From NCBI RefSeq assembly GCF_020982545.1, contig NZ_JAJKLK010000021.1:248001-312000 (forward strand): a stretch of 64,000 bases of DNA. The letters run 5' to 3'. Positions 18,376 to 27,517 of the stretch are shown piece after piece. The notes under the pieces were generated by a model. The model did no database searches, was not told the origin of the DNA, and saw only the letters and a program-made list of their open reading frames with translations. This DNA comes from Streptomyces sp. MNU76 (lineage in GTDB: Bacteria; Actinomycetota; Actinomycetes; Streptomycetales; Streptomycetaceae). Numbering within the stretch: the first letter of the stretch is position 1; each line of letters opens with the position of its first letter. A program made the translations under genes and the position numbers.

Positions 18376-18644
18376 TCGACCAACAACCTCTCGGCGCCGG
18401 CACCTACGTCGTGCCGCGGGTGACTCCACGCCCTAGTACGTCTTTGACTAATGGGCAGTTCAGGCATTCCAGCACGTCACGCTGAGGACTTCCAAACACT
18501 GGGAGGCAACGATTCCGCGTGATGTAAGTCCCAGATAAAACGGTCATAAAGAGCGAGCCCCGGCAAAAAGCGGGGGCATTGTGAGCGCAGCGGCACTGAT
18601 CGACCGCGACGCGTGGTCGTACCACCCTATTTCTCTGTCGAAAC

Positions 18645-18673
18645 GTTATGAACACCGGGGCCGACCGTGTCAA
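18645..18673 (-). promoter_or_regulatory. promoter of conservon 1
   Basis: On the minus strand, TTGACA (18668-18673) and CATAAC (18645-18650) are separated by 17 bp, a good match to a housekeeping (HrdB) promoter. It lies in the 398-bp gap 18376-18773, which otherwise holds a long untranslated leader of about 260 nt with one GC hairpin (about 18556-18576) and the conservon 2 terminator hairpins. No gene was found in the gap. Confidence 0.6.
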
Positions 18674-18726
18674 AGGACACAGCCGGCTCCGGTGTAACTA
18701 CGACAACTGCCGTATGACGTTGTGGA

Positions 18727-18767
18727 CTTGGGTCCTGTTTTGGGCCCAGTCGTGGCGCTTCGGCGCC
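18727..18767 (-). terminator. tandem hairpins after conservon 2
   Basis: Two hairpins lie directly past the cvnD2 stop on the minus strand: GGCGC/GCGCC with a 4-nt loop (18754-18767) and an imperfect 8-9-bp stem (18727-18749). They probably separate conservon 2 from the conservon 1 promoter. Confidence 0.5.
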
Positions 18768-18773
18768 TGTTTC

Positions 18774-19349
18774 CTAGCGCAGCCGCGCCATGAGCGCGTG
18801 CTCGACCAGGGTGATCAGGGCCGACTTGGCGTCCGAGCGGTGGCGGGCGTCCGTCGTGAGGATCGGGGTGTCGGGCCCGATCTGCAGAGCCTCACGCACC
18901 TCGTCGGGCGTGTACGGCTGGTGTCCGTCGAAGCCGTTGAGGGCGATGACGAAGGGCAGGCCGCTGTTCTCGAAGTAGTCGACGGCCGGGAAGCAGTCGG
19001 CGAGACGACGGGTGTCGACCAGCACCACGGCACCGATGGCGCCGCGGACCAGGTCGTCCCACATGAACCAGAAGCGGTCCTGCCCCGGCGTGCCGAAGAG
19101 GTACAGGATCAGGTCCTGGTCGAGGGTGATACGGCCGAAGTCCATGGCGACCGTGGTGGTCGTCTTGTCCCCGGTGTGGGTGAGGTCGTCGATGCCCGCG
19201 GACGCGGACGTCATCACGGCCTCGGTACGCAGCGGGTTGATCTCCGAGACGGCCCCGACGAACGTGGTCTTGCCCACGCCGAAACCGCCCGCCACCACGA
19301 TCTTCGCGGAGGTGGTGGCCCGTCCCGCTTCAGAGCTTCCGAAGTCCAC
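18774..19349 (-). CDS. cvnD: conservon Ras/MglA-like GTPase CvnD (conservon 2)
   Basis: 191-residue paralog of the cvnD at 13503-14084 with the same P-loop (GGFGVGKTT) and LFGTPGQDRF switch region; most differences are in the first 15 and scattered C-terminal residues. GTG start overlapping the cvnC 3' end by 20 nt. The 185-bp segment 19099-19283 has no difference from the other copy, while flanking sequence differs at many third positions. Same inferred role in a membrane-associated GTPase complex. Confidence 0.92.
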   Translation of the reverse strand: MDFGSSEAGRATTSAKIVVAGGFGVGKTTFVGAVSEINPLRTEAVMTSASAGIDDLTHTGDKTTTTVAMDFGRITLDQDLILYLFGTPGQDRFWFMWDDLVRGAIGAVVLVDTRRLADCFPAVDYFENSGLPFVIALNGFDGHQPYTPDEVREALQIGPDTPILTTDARHRSDAKSALITLVEHALMARLR

Positions 19350-19728
19350 TGAGCACCCTTTCCAGCAGAGTCACGTCCGGAGCGCCACCGGCGTTCTCGT
19401 CGCCACCGGGCTGATGGATCGCGACGAGTCCGGCCTCGGCGAGGTCCGCGACCAGGATCCGTGCCACACCGAGCGGCATGGACAGCAGGGCCGACACCTC
19501 GGCCACCGACTTCACCTCGTGGCAGAGGTGGCAGATCCGCTGGTGCTCGGGGAGCAGCCCCATCAGGTGCGCGGGGTCTGCCGTCGTGCTGATCAGCGCC
19601 TCGAGGGCGAGCTGGTAACGCGGCCGCGTCCGGCCACCGGTCATGGCGTACGGCCGTACCAGCGGCTGGTCGCCCTCGTCTCCGTACGGCTCTGCGTACG
19701 GATCGTGAGGAGCGGTGGGCGGGGTCAT
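19330..19728 (-). CDS. cvnC: conservon DUF742 protein CvnC (conservon 2)
   Basis: 132 residues: a short N-terminus (MTPPTAPHDPYAEPYGDEGD) followed by the DUF742 domain LVRPYAMTGGRTRPRYQLALEALISTT...VTLLERVLSGLRKL. GGAGG is 5 nt before the ATG. It lacks the roughly 60-residue extra Pro/Gly-rich extension of the conservon 1 copy. It contains two Cys in ICHLCHEVKSV, matching ICNLCREIKSV in the paralog; a CxxC pair is thus conserved. Confidence 0.92.
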   Translation of the reverse strand: MTPPTAPHDPYAEPYGDEGDQPLVRPYAMTGGRTRPRYQLALEALISTTADPAHLMGLLPEHQRICHLCHEVKSVAEVSALLSMPLGVARILVADLAEAGLVAIHQPGGDENAGGAPDVTLLERVLSGLRKL

Positions 19729-19839
19729 TGATCCTCCGAGCGGGACAGCAAGTCGGTCAGTCGTGCCGTCTGACGGGGGCCGGTGGGGGGACTGTGTCGG
19801 CCGGACGGTGATGTGGTGAGTTCTGTGGATCCGCAGGCG

Positions 19840-20262
19840 TCAGTGGAGCAGACTGCCTTGGAGTTCGGCGCGCAGGTCGGGCGTGAGCACGGCGCCCGCG
19901 CGGTCGACGAGCAGCGCCATCTCGTAACCGACCAGGCCGATGTCGCACTCGGGGTGCGCGAGGACGGCCAGGGACGATCCGTCGGAGACGGACATGAGGA
20001 AGAGGAATCCGCGCTCCATCTCGACCACCGTCTGGGCCACGTCCCCGCCCTCGAAGATCCGGGAGGCCCCGGCCGTGAGCGAGGTGAGTCCGGAGGCGAC
20101 GGCCGCGAGCTGATCGGCACGGTCGCGCGGAAAACCTTCCGACATCGCCAGAAGAAGACCGTCGGCGGATACGACGACGGTGTGGGACACCCCGGGGGTG
20201 TTGTCCACGAAGTTGGTGATCAACCAGTTGAGGTTCTGTGCCGCCTGGCTCATCTGGCTCAA
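19840..20262 (-). CDS. cvnB: conservon roadblock/LC7 protein CvnB (conservon 2)
   Basis: 140-residue roadblock/LC7 protein almost identical to its paralog in the N-terminal two thirds. The rare TTG start at 20262 immediately follows the cvnA stop (TAG-TTG) and has AGGAG 7 nt upstream, the same geometry as the GTG start of the first cvnB. The alternative ATG (20253) would have the ribosome site too far away. The gap of 111 nt to cvnC matches conservon 1. Confidence 0.9.
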   Translation of the reverse strand: MSQMSQAAQNLNWLITNFVDNTPGVSHTVVVSADGLLLAMSEGFPRDRADQLAAVASGLTSLTAGASRIFEGGDVAQTVVEMERGFLFLMSVSDGSSLAVLAHPECDIGLVGYEMALLVDRAGAVLTPDLRAELQGSLLH

Positions 20263-23200
20263 CTAACGCTCCTGCTGGTGAGTGGGGCTCGGGAAGCTGC
20301 CGGTCTGGCCGTTGCCGGCCTGTCGACCCTGCGCGATGCCCCGACGGAGATTGGTCAGCCGGCCGCGAACGTCGTCAGGCGAACGCGAGACCTGCGGACC
20401 GGTTTGGTGCTGTTGCTGCTGAGCCGTGCCCGGCACGAGGTTGGCGCGCGGGACCCGGCGCGGCAGGCCGGAGGTGGTGACCCCGCCCGCCGAGGGTTGA
20501 CGGGCTCGTTCGGCCTGGCGGACCAGGTCGTCGTTGGGAGTGCTGCGCCAGTTGGAGGAGGCCGACGCGGCGGGAGCGGCAGGACGCTGGGGAGCGGCCG
20601 CCGGACGCTGGGGCGCCGGAGCGGTGTGCTGCTGAGGCGCGGAACCGTTGCCCTGCTGCTGATGACCGCCCTCGCTGTTCTGACCGTTCTGGCCGTTCTG
20701 GCCGTTCTGGCCGCCCTGACCGTGGAACCAGTTGGTCTCCAGCGTGTCGTACAGCGGTGTACGGCCGTCCATCGGGCCCGTCGCCGGGGGCAGTGCCTCC
20801 GGCTCCTGCGGACGCGCGGGACGCTGCGGGGGCACCGGGGGACGCTGCGGCGGAACCGGCGGTCGGGGCGCGCCGTAGTTCTCGCCGTTGACCTGCGGCC
20901 GCTCGAACTGGCCGGTGTCCTGCGGGTTCTGCCGCCCCGGCGCACCGAACTGCCCGCTGCCCTGCGGGTTCTGCCGACCCGGAGCCGGGAACTGGCCCGT
21001 GCCGGAGCCGTCGTAGCCCGGCGTGGCGAACTGGCCGGTGGAGGACGGGTCCTGCGGGGCGCCGCGGGACGGACCGGTGGGCGCCGGCGGAGCACCGGCC
21101 CCGCCGAACACGTCGGAGCGGACGTAGGAGCCGGTGCCGTTCTGCGGGGTGCCCGCACCGGGGCGTCGGCTGTCGAAGTCGCCCTGCGGCGTATGCGGGA
21201 AGTCGTTGGACGGGCCAGGACCCTGGTGGGGGTCGACGCGCGGCATCGGCGCGGTGACGTCCGGCTGCTCCTCGTGGCCGCGCGGGGCGTCCAGCGAGGC
21301 GCGCGGCACCGGCGGCTGCGCGTTCTCGTCGCTCCAGCTCGGCCGCGCCGGGGAGTTGCCACCGGGCAACTCGGCGCGTGCGCCACCGCGGCCGGGCAGC
21401 TGCGGGCGACGCCTGCCGGAACGTTCCTTGCCCTGCTTGGGCGGCACGGCGCCGGGGCCGTTGTCGGCCCCGGCCGGCCGTCCCGCACCGGTGTCACCGG
21501 GCCCGGCCGGGCGCAGGCCCGCGCCGGTCGGGAAGCCGCTCTGGCGTCCGGAGTCGTCGAAGCTCTCGAAGCCGCCCGGACCACCGGTCCCGGCAGCCTG
21601 CAGTCCCTGCGGGGCACCCGGAGCCTGACCGCCGCCGAACCCACCGCCGCCGAACCCACCAGCACCGGCTCCGGCACCCGCCGGAGCCGGCCGGCCGCCC
21701 TGCGGGGGCGCCGGCGGACCACCCTGCGGCCCACGCGGGGCGCCGGGGTTGCCGAAGCCGCCAGGGCCACCGGGGTTGCCGGGCAGCGCGGCCCGCGGAC
21801 CCTGGCCCGCGCCGACCTGCCCACGCTGCGGCGCTCCGCCCAGGAGGCCACCACCGGCGGAGGGGCCGCCGAGCGGCGGACCCGACTGGTTGCCCGCCTG
21901 GCGACGCGCGGCGGCGGCACCGGCCGCGGCCTGCGCGGCGGCGGGGCCACCGGTGGAGGGGGCACCCTGACCGGGCTTGCCCGGGGTGGGCTTCTTGTTG
22001 CCCTGGGCCACGTCGACGGGAAGCATGACGAGCGCGGTCGTACCGCCCGAGTCGGACGGACGCAGCTGGATGCGGATGCCGTGGCGCTGCGACAGACGAC
22101 CGACCACGAACAGACCCATGCGGCGGGAGACCGAGACGTCCACGGTGGGCGGCGAGGCGAGCCGCTCGTTGATGGCCGCGAGGTCCTCGGGGGAGAGGCC
22201 GATGCCGGTGTCGTGGATCTCGATCAGCACACGGCCGTCGGGCAGCGCGTGACCGGTGACCTTGACCTTGGTCTGCGGCGAGGAGAAGGAGGTCGCGTTC
22301 TCGAGCAGCTCGGCGAGCAGGTGCACGAGGTCGTTGACCACACGGCCGGCGACCTCGGTCGTCGGCACGGAGGCCAGTTCGATGCGCTCGTACTGCTCCA
22401 CCTCGGACGCGGCGGCGCGGAGCACGTCGACCAGCGGGACCGGACGGGTCCAGCGGCGGCCGGGCTCCTCACCGGCGAGGACGAGGAGGTTCTCACCGTT
22501 ACGGCGCATGCGGGTGGCGAGGTGGTCGAGCTTGAACAGGGAGGACAGCTGGTCCGGGTCGGCCTCGCGCGACTCCAGTTCGGAGATGAGCGACAGCTGA
22601 CGCTGGATGAGGCCCTGGGAGCGGCGCGAGAGGTTGGTGAACATCGCGTTGACGTTGCCCCGCAGGAGGGCCTGCTCGGCGGCGAGGCGGACGGCCTCGC
22701 GGTGCACGTCGTCGAAGGCCGCGGCCACCTGGCCGATCTCGTCCCGGGAGTGCACACCGACCGACTCGACGGAGGTGTCGACGTCCTGCGGGTCCGACTC
22801 CGAGAGCTGCTTGACCAGCTCGGGCAGCCGGTCCTGGGCGACCTTGGTCGCGGTGTCCTGCAGCCGCCGCAGCGAGCGGATCATGGACCGGGCCACGACG
22901 AAGGCGCCGACCAGGGAGACACCGAGGACGAGCAGGATGAGCGCACCGGAGATGATCGCCTCTTGCTCGGCGTCGGCGCGCAGGTTGCGAGCGGTCTGCT
23001 CCATCTGCTCGAGGAGCGAGCCCTCGATCTTCTTCATCTGCTCGATCTTGGCCGACGAGTCGTCGGTCCAGTCCCGGTACGAGCGGTTGTCCTGGCCGCC
23101 CAGACCGCCGGCGCTGGCGAGCACCCGGTCCGCGTAGAGGTCGGCGGCCTCGATGGTGGGGCTCGCGTCGTCGATCGGCCTGGTCAGCTCCTCGGCACCG

Positions 23201-24138
23201 GATCCGTAGATGTCGGAGAAGGTGCTGCGGTCCGACTCCTCGTTCGACAGCGCCGAGTTCGCGTAGAGCCGGTCGTTCTCGGAGAGCTTGCCGGCCTTGT
23301 CGTTGGTGGCGGGGAGCGCCGCCGCGATGACCGCGCGCTGGATGGAGGCGTACTCCTTCGCGGAGGAGAAGGCCGCCAGGGCACGGGTCCGCTTGATCAT
23401 GTTCGGGTTGCTGGTGGCCTCGGCCATGTCCGTGGACAGGTCCAGCAGCTGGGAGATCAGTCGGTGGTAGGCCTCGACCGTCTGCGTGGAGTTCTTGGGG
23501 TCCACGTAGGCGTTCTTGCGGATGGTGCTGAGGTTGTAGAGCTCGCGCACCACCCGGACGAGGCTGTCGCGGACGCCGGGCATCTTCGCGGTGGTGCTCG
23601 CGGCGTCGGCGGCCTGGGTCGCGTCAGTGAACTGGACGCGGGCCTGGTCCGTCTTCTCGCGGGTGCCCTTGACGGTGAAGTCGGTGGCGTCCAGACCGTG
23701 CGCGAGCGGACCGGCCGACAGGTCGCGCTCCTGCTGGAGCGCGGCGGCGAGTTCGGTCGCCTGCTTGGTCATGTCGGTCAGCAGCCGCATGTTGTCGAGC
23801 TGCTGGATGTCGTCCACGTTGTCGCCGATGCGCAGGGCACCGAGCGAGGTCGCCGCCACCACGGGGAGCGCGAGCAGCGACACGAGACGGGTCGAGATGC
23901 GCCAGTTGCGCAGGGCTATTCGGGAGCCGTTGCCGACTCCGGTCTTGGTGCCGCCCTTGGGCTTCCCGGGCGGCACGGGAGCAACTGACGAGCCGGGGCG
24001 CCCGGAGCGCTCCCCGCCGTCGCCGATCTCCGCCGGACCCGGGTTCTGGGCGTGCTGGGGGGAGGAACCGTTACCGGTTCCGTTGTGTGGCTCCGGCTCC
24101 GCCGAAGCGCTGCCATCCCTCTTGAAACGTCCCTGCAC
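20263..24138 (-). CDS. cvnA: conservon sensor histidine kinase-like CvnA (conservon 2)
   Basis: 1291 residues. Disordered N-terminus, TM1 (LVSLLALPVVAATSLGAL), extracytoplasmic helical NIT-like domain, TM2 (IISGALILLVLGVSLVGAFV), HAMP linker, then a GHKL ATPase domain (LLAELLENATSFSSPQ, IHDTGIGL, GLFVVGRL). After about residue 780 comes an unusually long (about 500 residues) low-complexity tail rich in Gly, Pro and Gln, including NGQNGQNGQNGQN, ending in a basic segment and FPSPTHQQER; the paralog also ends in QER. GTG 24138 was chosen because GAGG lies 11 nt upstream, as for the other cvnA, and the homologous MQGRFKRDG start fits. A longer ORF to 24384 is not supported. Confidence 0.88.
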   Translation of the reverse strand: MQGRFKRDGSASAEPEPHNGTGNGSSPQHAQNPGPAEIGDGGERSGRPGSSVAPVPPGKPKGGTKTGVGNGSRIALRNWRISTRLVSLLALPVVAATSLGALRIGDNVDDIQQLDNMRLLTDMTKQATELAAALQQERDLSAGPLAHGLDATDFTVKGTREKTDQARVQFTDATQAADAASTTAKMPGVRDSLVRVVRELYNLSTIRKNAYVDPKNSTQTVEAYHRLISQLLDLSTDMAEATSNPNMIKRTRALAAFSSAKEYASIQRAVIAAALPATNDKAGKLSENDRLYANSALSNEESDRSTFSDIYGSGAEELTRPIDDASPTIEAADLYADRVLASAGGLGGQDNRSYRDWTDDSSAKIEQMKKIEGSLLEQMEQTARNLRADAEQEAIISGALILLVLGVSLVGAFVVARSMIRSLRRLQDTATKVAQDRLPELVKQLSESDPQDVDTSVESVGVHSRDEIGQVAAAFDDVHREAVRLAAEQALLRGNVNAMFTNLSRRSQGLIQRQLSLISELESREADPDQLSSLFKLDHLATRMRRNGENLLVLAGEEPGRRWTRPVPLVDVLRAAASEVEQYERIELASVPTTEVAGRVVNDLVHLLAELLENATSFSSPQTKVKVTGHALPDGRVLIEIHDTGIGLSPEDLAAINERLASPPTVDVSVSRRMGLFVVGRLSQRHGIRIQLRPSDSGGTTALVMLPVDVAQGNKKPTPGKPGQGAPSTGGPAAAQAAAGAAAARRQAGNQSGPPLGGPSAGGGLLGGAPQRGQVGAGQGPRAALPGNPGGPGGFGNPGAPRGPQGGPPAPPQGGRPAPAGAGAGAGGFGGGGFGGGQAPGAPQGLQAAGTGGPGGFESFDDSGRQSGFPTGAGLRPAGPGDTGAGRPAGADNGPGAVPPKQGKERSGRRRPQLPGRGGARAELPGGNSPARPSWSDENAQPPVPRASLDAPRGHEEQPDVTAPMPRVDPHQGPGPSNDFPHTPQGDFDSRRPGAGTPQNGTGSYVRSDVFGGAGAPPAPTGPSRGAPQDPSSTGQFATPGYDGSGTGQFPAPGRQNPQGSGQFGAPGRQNPQDTGQFERPQVNGENYGAPRPPVPPQRPPVPPQRPARPQEPEALPPATGPMDGRTPLYDTLETNWFHGQGGQNGQNGQNGQNSEGGHQQQGNGSAPQQHTAPAPQRPAAAPQRPAAPAASASSNWRSTPNDDLVRQAERARQPSAGGVTTSGLPRRVPRANLVPGTAQQQQHQTGPQVSRSPDDVRGRLTNLRRGIAQGRQAGNGQTGSFPSPTHQQER

Positions 24139-24743
24139 TAGCGTCGCAACCTCTGGACCAGGCGCCCCACCGCGTGAACGGCGGGACGGTGTCGGCGTCT
24201 TCGGGGGCGCCCTGAATACGTCCCCAATTGGTGGTCGTGAGTGACCGGCGCTGGCTCCCCCTCTTCCACCGCCACCAGGCGCTGTTCTTGCGCCTCTGCG
24301 CGCCGGCACGATCCGGCGGCGGTCCGTGGAATTCCAGCACAGTGCCGGATCTCCAACAAGGCCAATGGGTAACGGTCTGTTCACTGTGACAGCATGTGAG
24401 GGCTACGTCACCAGGCGTGGAAGGTGTTTCCGTTCATTACCGACATATCCGTGCGATCCAGGGGTGTGAGTGGGGTGTCCCAGTCGCCATGATCAGGAGC
24501 GGAATGCGTGCTTCAGGTCGCTTATGTCCATTTTGAGGGGGCGAGTTGATGGCCGGGATTGCCCGTTTTACCCATGGCTGAGTGAGCAAACTCACATGCC
24601 GATCATGCCTTCTTCACGACTTGACCTGGGAATCGGATGTTTAGCCTGACGCTTTACAGGGATGGCGAATCCGACAACCCGCGCTTGTGGGACGGCCCTT
24701 CCGGCCCGCCCGGCGCCCGTACACGACGAGGTCCAGGACAACA
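24139..24743. other. 605-bp divergent intergenic region with probable promoters
   Basis: No gene is seen here. It separates conservon 2 (minus) from a small gene (plus). It holds a perfect GTGAG-CAAA-CTCAC inverted repeat (24582-24595). A plus-strand TTGACC (24621-24626) is followed after 15 bp by TAGCCT (24642-24647), a possible promoter for the small gene. The stretch 24400-24600 is less GC-rich than its surroundings, as expected of regulatory DNA. Confidence 0.4.
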
Positions 24744-24923
24744 GTGAAGACGACGACGATGTTCCGCACGATAGCCAACCCCCGGCGCACGACCCTGGCC
24801 CACCTCGAAGACGCCGAGGACCTGCGTGCGCTGGAGCAGGAGCACTCCGTCGACCTCCCCTCCGTGACCGCCAACCCCCGCCGGACGGTCCTGATGACGA
24901 TCCCGGTCCAGGCGGCGGAGTAG
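24744..24923 (+). CDS. 59-residue peptide with repeated ANPRRT motif
   Basis: GTG 24744 with AGGA 6 nt upstream gives MKTTTMFRTIANPRRTTL...; an internal ATG at 24759 would give 54 residues. The motif ANPRRT(T/V)L occurs twice (residues about 11-18 and 43-50) around an acidic helix LEDAEDLRALEQEHS. No membrane segment, signal peptide or known domain. I recognise the type only as a small conserved Streptomyces protein of unknown function. It is followed by two hairpins, so it has its own transcription unit. The repeat suggests a symmetric binding peptide or tandem duplication. Confidence 0.65.
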   Translation: MKTTTMFRTIANPRRTTLAHLEDAEDLRALEQEHSVDLPSVTANPRRTVLMTIPVQAAE

Positions 24924-24943
24924 TTGCAGGCTCAAGTACGCGC

Positions 24944-24993
24944 GGAATCCGCCGATCACTCAAGTCGGTTCCGGTGAAGAATCGGCGGATTCC
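24944..24993 (+). terminator. hairpin after the ANPRRT peptide gene
   Basis: A perfect 13-bp stem GGAATCCGCCGAT (24944-24956) with 24981-24993 and a 24-nt loop, 20 nt after the stop codon. Confidence 0.55.
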
Positions 24994-25007
24994 TGTGAGG
25001 GCTCCGC

Positions 25008-25041
25008 GGAAGGGCGCCCGGCACGTGCCGGGCGCCCTTCC
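25008..25041 (+). terminator. strong terminator hairpin
   Basis: A perfect palindrome with 17-nt arms (25008-25024 and 25025-25041); a real loop of 4 nt leaves a 15-bp stem. It insulates the next gene cluster. Confidence 0.8.
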
Positions 25042-25139
25042 GCGCGTGCACCGGGTTAATACGCGAGGCGGCCACCTCGCCCCGCGTTAGCCTGGACCGT
25101 CAGACTCCAGCCAGCTCAGTTAAGGGGCGCAAGCATCCC

Positions 25140-25916
25140 GTGCGCATCGCCAGGTTCTCCATCGACGGGAACGTAGCCTTCGGCGCGGTCGAGGGCGACA
25201 AGCCGGACGAGCTCGTCCTCGACATCATCAAGGGCATCCCGTTCGCGGACTACGAGCTCTCCGGGACGAAGGTCCCGGTCAACAAGGTCAGGCTGCTGCC
25301 GCCGGTGCTCCCCAACAAGGTCGTGGCCTTCGGCCGCAACTACGCCGAACACGCCCGCGAGCTGGGCAACGAGGTCCCCGACGCCCCGTTCGCCTTCTTC
25401 AAGCCCGCCACCTCGGTGATCGGCCCCGGTGACGAGATCCAGTACCCCTCCTTCTCCGAGGATCTCCACCACGAGGCCGAGCTCGCCGTGGTCATCGGCC
25501 GGATGTGCCGCGAGGTCCCGCACGAACGCGTCAAGGACGTGATCTTCGGCTACACCTGCGCCAACGACATCACCGCCCGTGACGTCCAGAAGCGCGAGAG
25601 GCAGTGGGCCCGGGCCAAGGGCTTCGACACCTCCTGCCCGCTGGGCCCCTGGGTGGAGACCGACCTCGACCCGAGCGACCTGACCATCCAGCTCACCGTC
25701 AACGGCGGGCAGCGCCAGCTCGGCCGGACGAGCGAGATGATCAACTCCATCGAGGACCTGATCGTCAACATCACCGAGGCCATGACGCTGCTCCCCGGCG
25801 ACGTGATCCTCACGGGCACCCCGGCAGGGGTCGGCCCCCTCAACGTCGGCGACGAGGTCGCCGTCACCATCGAAGGCATCGGCACTCTCACCAACAAGGT
25901 GATCAAGCGTGGCTAA
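25140..25916 (+). CDS. fumarylacetoacetate hydrolase family protein
   Basis: 258 residues of the FAH/HpcE fold, which hydrolyses or isomerises 2-oxo acids such as acylpyruvates or 5-carboxymethyl-2-oxo-hex-3-ene-dioate. Metal-binding residues are recognisable: E in [11 protein letters not shown] in CANDITARD and the GTPAGVGP loop. Small size and the [18 protein letters not shown] start suit the YcgM/FAHD1-like group (acylpyruvase or oxaloacetate decarboxylase activity). GTG at 25140 with AAGGGG about 12 nt upstream. The 3' end overlaps gltX by 8 nt, so the two are coupled even though no pathway link is obvious. Confidence 0.88.
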   Translation: MRIARFSIDGNVAFGAVEGDKPDELVLDIIKGIPFADYELSGTKVPVNKVRLLPPVLPNKVVAFGRNYAEHARELGNEVPDAPFAFFKPATSVIGPGDEIQYPSFSEDLHHEAELAVVIGRMCREVPHERVKDVIFGYTCANDITARDVQKRERQWARAKGFDTSCPLGPWVETDLDPSDLTIQLTVNGGQRQLGRTSEMINSIEDLIVNITEAMTLLPGDVILTGTPAGVGPLNVGDEVAVTIEGIGTLTNKVIKRG

Positions 25917-27384
25917 CGGCTCCGTCCGCGTACGTTTCTGTCCGTCCCCGACCGGCAACCCCCATGTGGGCCTGGTCCGCACGGCCCTGTTCAACTGGGC
26001 GTTCGCCCGCCACACCGGCGGCACGTTCGTCTTCCGCATCGAGGACACCGACGCGGCCCGCGACTCCGAGGAGTCCTACGAGCAGCTCCTGGACTCCCTG
26101 CGCTGGCTGGGCTTCACCTGGGACGAGGGGCCCGAGGTCGGCGGCCCGCACGCGCCGTACCGCCAGTCGCAGCGCATGGAGACGTACCGGGAGGTGGCCG
26201 AGAAGCTCAAGGACGCCGGCCACGCCTACTACTGCTACTGCACCGCCTCCGAGCTGGAGGAGCGCCGCGACGCCGCACGCGCCGCCGGGAAGCCCTCCGG
26301 CTACGACGGCAAGTGCCGCGAGGTCACCCCGGAGCAGAAGGCCCAGTACGAGGCCGAGGGCCGTGAGCCGATCGTCCGCTTCCGGATGCCCGACGAGACG
26401 ATCACCTTCACCGACCTGGTCCGCGGCGAGCTGACCTTCACCCCGGAGAACGTGCCGGACTACGGCATCGTCCGCGCCAACGGGGCCCCGCTCTACACGC
26501 TGGTCAACCCGGTCGACGACGCCCTGATGGAGATCACCCACGTCCTGCGCGGCGAGGACCTGCTCTCCTCCACCCCCCGCCAGATCGCCCTCTACAAGGC
26601 GCTGATCGAGCTGGGCATCGCCAAGGAGGTCCCCTCCTTCGGCCACCTGCCGTACGTGATGGGTGAGGGCAACAAGAAGCTGTCGAAGCGCGACCCGCAG
26701 TCCTCGCTCAACCTCTACCGCGAGCGCGGCTTCCTCCCCGAGGGCCTGCTCAACTACCTCTCCCTGCTCGGCTGGTCGCTCTCCGCCGACCAGGACATCT
26801 TCACGATCGAGGAGATGGTCGCCGCCTTCGACATCGCCGACGTGAACCCCAACCCGGCCCGCTTCGACCTGAAGAAGGCCGAGGCGATCAACGCCGACCA
26901 CATCCGTCTGCTGGATGTGAAGGAGTTCACCGAGCGCTGCGCCCCCTGGCTGAAGGCCCCCTTCGCCCCCTGGGCGCCGGAGGACTTCGACGAGGCCAAG
27001 TGGGAGGCGATCGCCCCGCACGCGCAGACCCGCCTCAAGGTCCTCTCGGAGATCACGGAGAACGTGGATTTCCTGTTCCTGCCGGAGCCGGCCGAGGACG
27101 AGGCCAGCTGGACCAAGGCCATGAAGGAGGGCTCCGACGCCCTGCTCCGCACGGCCCGCGAGAAGCTGGAGTCGGCCGACTGGACCTCGGCCGAGTCACT
27201 GAAGGAGGCCGTCCTGGCCGCCGGCGAGGCGCACGGCCTCAAGCTCGGCAAGGCCCAGGCCCCCGTCCGCGTCGCCGTCACCGGCCGCACGGTCGGCCTC
27301 CCCCTCTTCGAGTCCCTGGAGATCCTGGGCAAGGAGAAGACCCTGGCGAGGATCGACGCGGCGCTGGCCAGGCTGGCCGCGTGA
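25909..27384 (+). CDS. gltX: glutamyl-tRNA synthetase
   Basis: 491 residues, class I synthetase. N-terminal [25 protein letters not shown] contains the HIGH-equivalent (HVGL), and KLSKRD is the KMSKS-equivalent loop. The C-terminal alpha-helical anticodon-binding domain is complete. GTG start inside the FAH gene end. In bacteria without glutaminyl-tRNA synthetase, which includes the actinobacteria as far as I know, this enzyme is non-discriminating: it also charges tRNA-Gln with Glu, and GatCAB corrects it. Five Gln/Glu tRNA genes lie about 1 kb downstream, on the same strand. A Cys cluster [12 protein letters not shown] is present in the catalytic-domain insertion. Confidence 0.96.
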   Translation: MANGSVRVRFCPSPTGNPHVGLVRTALFNWAFARHTGGTFVFRIEDTDAARDSEESYEQLLDSLRWLGFTWDEGPEVGGPHAPYRQSQRMETYREVAEKLKDAGHAYYCYCTASELEERRDAARAAGKPSGYDGKCREVTPEQKAQYEAEGREPIVRFRMPDETITFTDLVRGELTFTPENVPDYGIVRANGAPLYTLVNPVDDALMEITHVLRGEDLLSSTPRQIALYKALIELGIAKEVPSFGHLPYVMGEGNKKLSKRDPQSSLNLYRERGFLPEGLLNYLSLLGWSLSADQDIFTIEEMVAAFDIADVNPNPARFDLKKAEAINADHIRLLDVKEFTERCAPWLKAPFAPWAPEDFDEAKWEAIAPHAQTRLKVLSEITENVDFLFLPEPAEDEASWTKAMKEGSDALLRTAREKLESADWTSAESLKEAVLAAGEAHGLKLGKAQAPVRVAVTGRTVGLPLFESLEILGKEKTLARIDAALARLAA

Positions 27385-27427
27385 CGCGCGCCCGCGGCGC
27401 TCTTGTGTGACGAACGGCGCAGGTGAG

Positions 27428-27457
27428 GGGCGGCACCCGGAGGACCGGGTGCCGCCC
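27428..27457 (+). terminator. terminator after gltX
   Basis: A perfect 13-bp stem GGGCGGCACCCGG (27428-27440) with 27445-27457 and an AGGA loop, 43 nt after the gltX stop. Confidence 0.85.
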
Positions 27458-27517
27458 TTCGTCGTCCCGTCTCCCGTCCTCCGGACAGGACGGCCGCCCT
27501 GCGGCTACCGTCGGATC

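Noticed and set aside
24540-24580. WhiG-type promoter (TAAA then GCC-TCAA) upstream of conservon 2
   Set aside because: The spacer is about 13 bp rather than the 15-16 bp I recall for WhiG promoters, and the -10 half is poor.
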